The position numbers and the translations under genes were made by a program. From assembly GCF_004368405.1 (NCBI RefSeq), contig NZ_SBJH01000062.1, positions 62,001-126,000 of the forward strand: 64,000 nt of DNA, given 5' to 3'. Shown piece by piece: positions 45,396 to 52,007 of the stretch. Origin of the DNA: Olivibacter sp. XZL3 (GTDB taxonomy: Bacteria > Bacteroidota > Bacteroidia > Sphingobacteriales > Sphingobacteriaceae). Every line of letters begins with the position of its first letter. Positions within the stretch are counted from its first letter, which is position 1. The notes beneath the pieces were generated by a model. The model saw nothing but the letters and a program-made list of their open reading frames with translations, was not told the DNA's origin and did not search any database.

Positions 45396-45550
45396 TCAGA
45401 GCAATAGCTGATTAAATACACAGATATTAACAAACAACGATTGTATTTTAGCAAGCACCTGGTTTTTCAATACCGCGCACTCCCTTGATGTAAAAAAGGA
45501 ATACCTGGCAAAGAAAATGCAGCTGAATATAGAATCAATCTTCAACAGTC

Positions 45551-46441
45551 CTAAGGCTGCGCCGGCTTTAGGTTTTTGCCATAATAGATGTCTACAGGAA
45601 TATGATGCCCGGCGTAGACTTGACTTAAAAGGCGGTATAAAGTTGGATCATAAGCAGCAAGGTCGTTTGGACTCTGGATCCGTTGGCCTGCATCGTAAAA
45701 CTCGATATTGGACCAAAACCACCATTGTGTGCCCTCGGCCCAGTATTCCTCTTTTGTATTAATAGCATATTGTCCTTTATACATGCCCTTTTTCTTGGCC
45801 TCTTCATAGGCTTTTTCAATCGCTGCATATAAGGTCGGATCCACCGTTCGGATACCATCCATGATATTATGACTGAATTCATGTACCAGAATATGCTCCC
45901 CATAGTACCGCGTCCCCGGATACCCCAACAAGTTTTCCTCGGCACAAGACGTTAGTGTCCCCCCCATTCCCCTCGCCCGATTGTTCCAATACTCCTTGTC
46001 TGTCATGCTGGCGATACCGCCCGGCTTATCGTAGTTTTCACGTTCTCCCGGGGTCAATCTCCGATCGTCTTTAGCTGGTTTTTTCCAATGCCTGCGTTCA
46101 GGCAAATCCATTTCCCCTTCAACAGCCGCGATAATCAAGACCCGTGCACCTTTCTTTATTAACCCGTCCCGGATATCCTGACGAGCCATCAGCATATAAT
46201 TAACGATATCCCTCGCAACTAATAATGCGTCATCCGGCGTTCTCTCAGAAGATAGAATCGGAATCCCAAAAGCATCACTGTATTTTCGATAAAAAGAGTC
46301 GGTCTTTAACGAATCCGGAGGAGTCGTTACCATTAACTTTCTGTAATCCGAAACGATTGCCTCTTTCGGCGCCCTTATCTGGCTATAGCCAACAAGATGC
46401 ACGCTAAGCAAGAAAAAAAAATAAATCGTTTTTATTTTCAT
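45551..46441 (-). CDS. Secreted HEXXH zincin-like protein in SusCD locus
   Basis: The 296 aa protein (start at ATG 46441, giving signal peptide MKIKTIYFFFLLSVHLVGYSQ) has a putative zinc motif LVHEFSHNIMDG. A downstream Glu lies in EEYWAEGTQWWFWS, a spacing seen in gluzincin-like peptidases and relatives of the anthrax lethal-factor fold. I do not recognise the family by name. It is encoded between two SusCD pairs on the same strand, so it probably cleaves a protein or peptide substrate at the cell surface or in the periplasm. It has no lipobox, so it is likely periplasmic or secreted. Confidence 0.7.
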   Translation of the reverse strand: MKIKTIYFFFLLSVHLVGYSQIRAPKEAIVSDYRKLMVTTPPDSLKTDSFYRKYSDAFGIPILSSERTPDDALLVARDIVNYMLMARQDIRDGLIKKGARVLIIAAVEGEMDLPERRHWKKPAKDDRRLTPGERENYDKPGGIASMTDKEYWNNRARGMGGTLTSCAEENLLGYPGTRYYGEHILVHEFSHNIMDGIRTVDPTLYAAIEKAYEEAKKKGMYKGQYAINTKEEYWAEGTQWWFWSNIEFYDAGQRIQSPNDLAAYDPTLYRLLSQVYAGHHIPVDIYYGKNLKPAQP

Positions 46442-46566
46442 ATTTACAAGGTTAGAAGCCAAAACTAGTCTTCCCGCGCCTTTTGGCTTGCTCCGATTTT
46501 AGTAAGCTCGAAGCTTGTTTTGATCAGTTAGTCACCTCTACAGACTTTCCGCGACGGAAGCAAATG

Positions 46567-46650
46567 AAGCCGTCTAAAAAGCACCATTTGTCGCCATCAA
46601 CCATAGCGCCTGCGGTAAGCGGCGAAACGCGACCGCTTTTTAGACGGCTT
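46567..46650. repeat. 84-bp fold-back element, 16-bp perfect terminal inverted repeats
   Basis: AAGCCGTCTAAAAAGC (46567-46582) is exactly complementary to GCTTTTTAGACGGCTT (46635-46650), with a 52-nt interior that can pair further (TCGCC with GGCGA). It lies in the 231-nt gap before the SusD end and looks like a small non-autonomous palindromic element or an unusual terminator. Confidence 0.6.
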
Positions 46651-46672
46651 GTGTCCTTATTATTTCTCAATA

Positions 46673-48136
46673 CTAGGGAACAAACACCGGAACTTGACTT
46701 GGATTCGGATTCTGTTCCAACAAACTATTATTTATCACCTCTCTTTCAGGAATCATTAAGATTAGGCGGTTGGAATTTTGCGGGACGCTCACGTTCTGAA
46801 AATGTCCTTGAGCGGTAGTTCGCTCCACCGGTAGTTGCAAGCGAAGGATGTCAAACCATTCCAGACCTTCACCCCACATTTCTTTACGCCTTTCTAATAA
46901 AATGGCGTCGATTAAATCCTGCTGACCTGTAGCACTGGTCACCGTAGCTCCTCTTTCGCGTTGCAAGGTATTGAGCACTTGCAGCGCCGTTTGTACATCA
47001 TTTTGACGTGCTGCTGCTTCAGCTTCCACCAAATACATTTCCGCTGCACGGAAGTCATACAAATGACCGTAAGGCGGTTCATCGCGCAGTTCTAAGAACT
47101 TTGTAGCGGCATAGCGACCTGGATACAACGGATTCTCGATAAAGAGTGCCCGCGGATCATCGGCCATGACATCCTCTACAAAAGAGTTGGCCGGTAGGAT
47201 CTGCTCGGCCTGCCAGGGCGCATTATTCTGTCCAAAATCAAACCAACAGGCCGGCGAGTCGTACCACCAATAATCCTGTGCGCCTTGCTCATAACCTAAT
47301 ACCCATTCCCTATTCGGGCTCGAAAATCCCGCCGCATATTCGCCAATGGTCATCAATGAATAGGCCACGCGAACCTTATTCGCATATTGCTGCGCCTTTG
47401 CCCAATCTTCCATCGTAAGATACACCTCCGCCAAAAGGAAGTGAACCACATCTTGGTTATAATAGTTGATACTGGGCCGGGCATAATCCACCAATAAGGT
47501 TTCAGCGCTCGTCAGATCCCCTACAATCTGATTATACACTTCGGCAACGCTTGCTCTCGCTTTGGCTTCCAAATCGGACGTCAACTGCAAAGGCACACCC
47601 GGCTTATCTTTGGCAATACCATAAGTATGTTGATACATACGAACCAGGTTAAAATAACAGCGGGCGCGCAAAGCTAGCGCCTGTCCTTTGATCGCGTTGA
47701 TTGCCGACTGCTCCCCTTCTATGTTATCGACATTTTCTAAGATAAGATTGGTATTGTTAATCACCCGATACATGGTAGTCCACATTGCCGATGTGATGCC
47801 ACTGGTTGCGTCATAACGTTGGTTGCTATACGTATAAAAATACCAGTTATTTCCTACTTGTTCCTGATTGACCATCATATCGAATCCCGACACGGACGAA
47901 AGCAACCGGATACCGGAAGGACTGGATATGGCAGGATTATCGGCGCTTCCATTGTTTCCATCACGCATCATACGATACGTCCCTTGCAACAACAAATTCA
48001 AACCCGTCACATCATTGAGCACTAACTCATTTGTTAAATCGGATGTTGGTTCTTCGGTCAAAAACTTCTCGCAACTAGTTGTCAGCAATAATACAGAGGC
48101 CAATACAGCCAAGAATGCTTTATTTATATGTTTCAT
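46673..48136 (-). CDS. SusD/RagB-like outer-membrane lipoprotein
   Basis: The 487 aa lipoprotein has a Cys after LLLTTS followed by EKFLTEEPTSDLTNE, the standard SusD N-terminus. Inner TPR features include KGQALALRARCYFNLVRMYQ and the C-terminal ERRKEMWGEGLEWFDILRLQ. Its gene is 20 nt downstream of a SusC gene, so it is the matching surface lipoprotein. Clear paralogue of the SusD at 40616. Ligand is unknown; the genes next to it (a secreted HEXXH protein on one side, DUF5695-like and S9 proteins past the SusC) would fit peptides or glycoproteins. Confidence 0.93.
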   Translation of the reverse strand: MKHINKAFLAVLASVLLLTTSCEKFLTEEPTSDLTNELVLNDVTGLNLLLQGTYRMMRDGNNGSADNPAISSPSGIRLLSSVSGFDMMVNQEQVGNNWYFYTYSNQRYDATSGITSAMWTTMYRVINNTNLILENVDNIEGEQSAINAIKGQALALRARCYFNLVRMYQHTYGIAKDKPGVPLQLTSDLEAKARASVAEVYNQIVGDLTSAETLLVDYARPSINYYNQDVVHFLLAEVYLTMEDWAKAQQYANKVRVAYSLMTIGEYAAGFSSPNREWVLGYEQGAQDYWWYDSPACWFDFGQNNAPWQAEQILPANSFVEDVMADDPRALFIENPLYPGRYAATKFLELRDEPPYGHLYDFRAAEMYLVEAEAAARQNDVQTALQVLNTLQRERGATVTSATGQQDLIDAILLERRKEMWGEGLEWFDILRLQLPVERTTAQGHFQNVSVPQNSNRLILMIPEREVINNSLLEQNPNPSQVPVFVP

Positions 48137-48156
48137 TTTCTTCTGTTTTTATGCGC

Positions 48157-51100
48157 CTAAAAAGACACGTTTAAGCCTAAAGAATAGCTCCTTAAGATCG
48201 GTACGCCCGAGCTTGCGTCGGTTACTCCAATAAAACCGTTTCCAAAATTCTCCGGATCGGTGCCCCTGTTTTTGGCACTGCCGAAGGTCAGTAAATTATC
48301 CCCACGGAAGTAAACGCGTAAAGCCGATAGACCCCATTTCGACACCAGTGTTTGTGGTAAGGTATATCCTAACATCACATTCTTCAGCCGCACAAAATCA
48401 TTGTTGAAAATGTATTGATCGCTGTATCGGGCATTGGAAAAAGCGTCGAAGGTGTGATAAGTGTAGATCTTGGCAACATCTGTTACATCACCGGGTTGCT
48501 GCCAACGGCGATCAAGGTTATCATAGGCAGCAAAATTCTCGCGCAGCACATTGCTTTCGGAGTAATTATAATCATATAGTTTACCGCCAAAACTATAGTA
48601 AAGCATAAAGGATAAATCCAGTCCTTTATACCGGAAGCTATTGGTTAAAGCCCCGTAAACATCTGGAAGTACAGAGCCTTTATTAACCCGTTGCGCGTCC
48701 ACGTTCACCTCGTCATAATTTTCGGTCTTCTCTTGACCGACGACGTTTCCGTTGTCATCAAATTCGTATCGCCACCACTGGTTGTGTCCATTATCTGGAT
48801 TAACACCGGCAAAACTAGGCGCATAAATATCATAACGCGATCCGCCCTCTCGCCATTTAAAGACGGCCACTCCTTGGTTAAATTGCTCTTCCCTACTCGG
48901 CAAGCTAGTAATCGTATTCTTATATCCAGTGGCATTGAAGGATATATTCCAGTCGAAGTCTTTTTTCCGAATAGCGGAGTAATTTAGATCTAGTTCCCAG
49001 CCCTTGTTCTGTACATCGCCGATATTTCGCAAGATCGCATCCATCCCCAATGACGGAGCCAAAGGGGTTTCTAACAACAGATCTTTGGACTTGCGAGTGA
49101 AGTATTCAATACTTCCCGAAAGCTTGTTAAACAATGCGAATTCCAAGCCAATATTCGTCTGGATATTGGTTTCCCATTTAATGTCTTCGTTTTCCAACTG
49201 ATTAAGCCGTACGCCGACTTGCCCAACATAGCTGGTTGGTCCGAATAAAGCCTGATAGGCATAATAGTTATTCACCCGATCGTTTCCTACTTCACCATAA
49301 CTCGCTTTAAGTTTTAAATTTTGCAACCAATCCTTGGTATTCTCCATAAAGGATTCTTCAGAAACACGCCAGGAAGCTCCTATCGAATAGAACTGTCCCC
49401 AACGATTGTCGGGATGAAAACGGGAAGAGCCGTCGGTACGTATACTTCCTGAAAAGTAATAACGGTTATTGTAATCGTATTCCGCCTTACCAAAGAAACT
49501 GGCTAGTCCGTAACGGGAGAAGCTCGACCAAGCTGTAGGGTCGTTAGAGGCTAACGAGATTTCCCTGAAATAAGGCAAAGCCAAACCATAACGGGTTGCA
49601 CCTGAACCCGAAGTGGTGTAAGAATAAATCTCCTGCCCGGCCAATACATTGATATGATGCAGATCGTTAAAGGTTTTGTCGTAGGTTAATACATTATTGA
49701 CAGTATGTGAATAGCTTCTATAACTATCCCTTTGCACATAGCCCTCGGAAGGAAGTAACTGGTTCTCGCGTTCCGGACTTTTCCACATGCTATAGAAGTT
49801 ATCGATTAACTGGAAAGAATAGGTTGTTTTTAAGCTTAATCCCTCCATTAGGCGGAAGCTTAGCACAGATACCGTTTGCAGATTATCGGTCTGGCTGTTT
49901 TTGGCTTCCGTTAAAGCGCCATAGGCGCTCCAGCGTGGCCACCAAGCCCGACCGTTTCCGACCCCTTCATCCAACTGCGGCTTTCCGGTATAAGGACTGA
50001 TCGCATAGGAATTGGTTTCATAATCCCACAGATACGCTGAATATTCGGTCGGCATGACACGAAATACCCGTGCATCAAAGCCGCCATTTATATCGGTGCT
50101 ATTCATAAACATAATCGAGTTGCTCATGCTGAACCAATCGTTTATTTTTGAGTTTAACGCAACCCTTCCGGTATAACGCTTAAAGCCGTCACTGATGTGA
50201 ACACCCTTATCGTTGAGGTAAGAAAAGGAGGCATAATAGGTATTATTTTCACCCATAGCGCCACTAAAATCTACGCCATAGTCTTGCTTTAGCCGATAGT
50301 TGAAGGCCTCTTCAAACAAGTCAAAATCCCATAAGCGTTGCGCCTCCGGTTTGATTTTCCCATCCAAACCAACCGGATAATCCATATTCCAACCGGAGCG
50401 ATAGTTTCTCAATACATTCCCGTTCTCATCCAATATGGGCGTAGTATTCCAGAAAACAGAAGGAACTCGATTACTTGCATACTCCCTAGCTGCTTCATCA
50501 GACAACTCATCGAAATCTCGTGCATCGTTGTACAAACCTTCCCAAGCCAATTCCCATTGTTTAGCAGGTGACACCCGCTCGGGGAATTTCACGGCAAAAT
50601 CACTGGTTGTCCAAGCTGCACGTGCGTTAACTCTCGCTTTACCGCTGGCGCCACGCTTAGTCGTAATCATAATCACACCATTGGCAGCGCGCGATCCGTA
50701 AAGTGAAGTAGCAGCGGCATCTTTCATCACCGTGATGGATTCAATGTCTGATGGAGAGTACGCGCTTAGATTTACATCGGAAGGCACCCCATCCACCACG
50801 TAGAGCGGAGACATTTCAGCTGTCAGCGATCCGATACCGCGGATGGTAATTGTTGGATTCGCTCCCGGGCGCCCCGAGGTATTAGTTACTTGAACGCCGG
50901 CCGACAATCCCTGTAAGCTTTGCGCAACATTGGAAGTATTCACATTTTCAAGCTGTTTTGCATCGATTACGGTGGCCGAACCAGTGAAGGACGACTTTTT
51001 GCTCGTGCCGTAAGCGGTAACCATCACCTCGTCTAAGCCGGCTACATCGTCTTCCATTACCACTTCAATACTATTTGAAGTGGTAATGATGGTATCGTAA

Positions 51101-51360
51101 TTTTTATACCCGATGGAGCGGAAGATAAGTTTAACACCCAGCTTTGGTAAGCTGAGCACAAATTTGCCCGATTCATCGGTTTTGGTGCCGATACTTTCGC
51201 CTTCTTGCACAATACTTACGCCAGGAAGAGGAAGGCCCCTGGAATCTTTAACAGTCCCTGTTATCTGTTCCTGCGCTTCGACGCGCATTACGGAAAGTAA
51301 CAGCATAAACAAAAATGCCCAACTAAGGCGCTTTTTATCCGTTTGGTAATTTGTTCGCAT
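48157..51360 (-). CDS. SusC/RagA TonB-linked outer-membrane transporter
   Basis: This 1067 aa protein has a signal peptide (ending RVEAQE), a CarboxypepD-like domain (GLPLPGVSIVQEGESIGTKT), a TonB box (GLDEVMVTAYG), a plug (QSLQGLSAGVQVTNTSGRPG, LYVVDGVPSD) and a barrel ending LNVSF. It forms an import complex with the SusD 20 nt downstream. The upstream region carries a TTGGCCAAGA motif at 51558-51574 that is shared with the region before the DUF885 gene at 60431. A candidate ncRNA ends about 300 nt upstream. Confidence 0.94.
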   Translation of the reverse strand: MRTNYQTDKKRLSWAFLFMLLLSVMRVEAQEQITGTVKDSRGLPLPGVSIVQEGESIGTKTDESGKFVLSLPKLGVKLIFRSIGYKNYDTIITTSNSIEVVMEDDVAGLDEVMVTAYGTSKKSSFTGSATVIDAKQLENVNTSNVAQSLQGLSAGVQVTNTSGRPGANPTITIRGIGSLTAEMSPLYVVDGVPSDVNLSAYSPSDIESITVMKDAAATSLYGSRAANGVIMITTKRGASGKARVNARAAWTTSDFAVKFPERVSPAKQWELAWEGLYNDARDFDELSDEAAREYASNRVPSVFWNTTPILDENGNVLRNYRSGWNMDYPVGLDGKIKPEAQRLWDFDLFEEAFNYRLKQDYGVDFSGAMGENNTYYASFSYLNDKGVHISDGFKRYTGRVALNSKINDWFSMSNSIMFMNSTDINGGFDARVFRVMPTEYSAYLWDYETNSYAISPYTGKPQLDEGVGNGRAWWPRWSAYGALTEAKNSQTDNLQTVSVLSFRLMEGLSLKTTYSFQLIDNFYSMWKSPERENQLLPSEGYVQRDSYRSYSHTVNNVLTYDKTFNDLHHINVLAGQEIYSYTTSGSGATRYGLALPYFREISLASNDPTAWSSFSRYGLASFFGKAEYDYNNRYYFSGSIRTDGSSRFHPDNRWGQFYSIGASWRVSEESFMENTKDWLQNLKLKASYGEVGNDRVNNYYAYQALFGPTSYVGQVGVRLNQLENEDIKWETNIQTNIGLEFALFNKLSGSIEYFTRKSKDLLLETPLAPSLGMDAILRNIGDVQNKGWELDLNYSAIRKKDFDWNISFNATGYKNTITSLPSREEQFNQGVAVFKWREGGSRYDIYAPSFAGVNPDNGHNQWWRYEFDDNGNVVGQEKTENYDEVNVDAQRVNKGSVLPDVYGALTNSFRYKGLDLSFMLYYSFGGKLYDYNYSESNVLRENFAAYDNLDRRWQQPGDVTDVAKIYTYHTFDAFSNARYSDQYIFNNDFVRLKNVMLGYTLPQTLVSKWGLSALRVYFRGDNLLTFGSAKNRGTDPENFGNGFIGVTDASSGVPILRSYSLGLNVSF

Positions 51361-51557
51361 ATAAATTTACATTATAGGTATACACCTGTGGATTACACAA
51401 AAATCAAATGTCGTACTGGTTCCCTCGGCTCTGATAAATAAATAATGATTAGCTCGGTCTATAAATGTCTATGAAACACTTAAAGATTCAAATGTAAAAT
51501 GAAAAGGAAAAGCCAACTTCCCGCATTTTAGCCAAAAGGCTTCGATATTTAACCATT

Positions 51558-51574
51558 TTGGCCAAGAGTGTAGG
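51558..51574. promoter_or_regulatory. Shared motif TTGGCCAAGAsTGTAGG, copy 1
   Basis: This 17-bp sequence matches 60680-60696 at 16 of 17 positions. Both copies lie about 200-250 bp upstream of a minus-strand gene (SusC here, DUF885 there). It contains the palindrome TTGGCCAA. A common regulator is possible. Confidence 0.35.
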
Positions 51575-51629
51575 GTCAAGGCTCTTTTTGTTATTGGGAG
51601 CGGCTTTACTTCAGGGAGAAAAGCGAAAA

Positions 51630-51657
51630 AGCTTATACCCTATAGCTTATCCCTTGG
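51630..51657. repeat. Heptad-periodic repeat upstream of SusC
   Basis: AGCTTAT, ACCCTAT, AGCTTAT and CCCTTGG follow each other at exact 7-nt steps. It matches the style of the heptad spacers near the hydroxyproline operon. Confidence 0.5.
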
Positions 51658-51670
51658 GGTCTTCCGTGGC

Positions 51671-51705
51671 AAAAAAAAAGACCACCCGCCTCACGGCGGA
51701 CGGTC
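51671..51705 (-). terminator. Intrinsic terminator of the candidate ncRNA
   Basis: On the minus strand GACC and CCGCC arms pair with GGCGG and GGTC arms around a 4-nt loop, with a two-base internal mismatch, and the stem is followed by nine T residues. Confidence 0.75.
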
Positions 51706-51879
51706 AAACACACATGAAACAAAATTTTTAACACCGCAGTTGCCCTCCTTTCAAGGGGGCAAACTTTAATCTTATAGGGATATCCTGTTTTGTCCCTCTT
51801 CGCCTTATATGGCGGTATCTTAGTCTCAGAGAAAACGGTCGTCTAACTGGTTCGCTTTAACGTTGCGCTGCAGCGTACC
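51671..51879 (-). ncRNA. Candidate structured small RNA of about 209 nt
   Basis: A minus-strand unit with its own signals: promoter box TATTTTTG (51890-51883), a predicted start near 51879, several stable hairpins, and a terminator with a T9 tract ending at 51671. Hairpins include AGGGA/UCCCU, UUGCCC/GGGCAA around a GAAA-containing loop, and CGCC/GGCG. ACCGC and GCGGU can pair at longer range. No ORF fits. The upstream protein gene has its own terminator, so it is not a 3' UTR. I could not match it to SRP RNA, tmRNA, RNase P or a riboswitch; a 6S-like RNA is possible but unproven. Confidence 0.5.
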
Positions 51880-51882
51880 CTA

Positions 51883-51890
51883 CAAAAATA
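51883..51890 (-). promoter_or_regulatory. Promoter -7 box of the candidate ncRNA
   Basis: Minus strand TATTTTTG is an exact TAnnTTTG match, about 4 nt before the predicted ncRNA start. No clear TTTG -33 box was seen. Confidence 0.5.
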
Positions 51891-51949
51891 CGTAAGACCT
51901 TCGCTTCCCATTACGCAGATTTTAACAATCTATCAACAAATTTGAACGA

Positions 51950-51978
51950 CAAAAGGAAGCCGCATCTCTCGACGCGGC
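51950..51978 (-). terminator. Terminator after the DUF5695-like gene
   Basis: On the minus strand GCCGCGTC pairs with GATGCGGC (one mismatch at most) around a GAGA loop, followed by TTCCTTTTG. It lies 30 nt after the stop codon of the gene ending at 52008. Confidence 0.65.
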
Positions 51979-52007
51979 CCCAACCATAGACAATCCGTAT
52001 CGCCTTT

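Noticed and set aside
51790-51850. CUGAGA on the minus strand inside the candidate ncRNA as a TPP riboswitch
   Set aside because: The THI-box remainder is missing and no thiamine gene lies downstream.
51671-51879. Cobalamin or SAM riboswitch leader for SusC
   Set aside because: No B12 box or SAM-I core is present, the terminator lies about 310 nt before SusC, and SusC is not BtuB-like.
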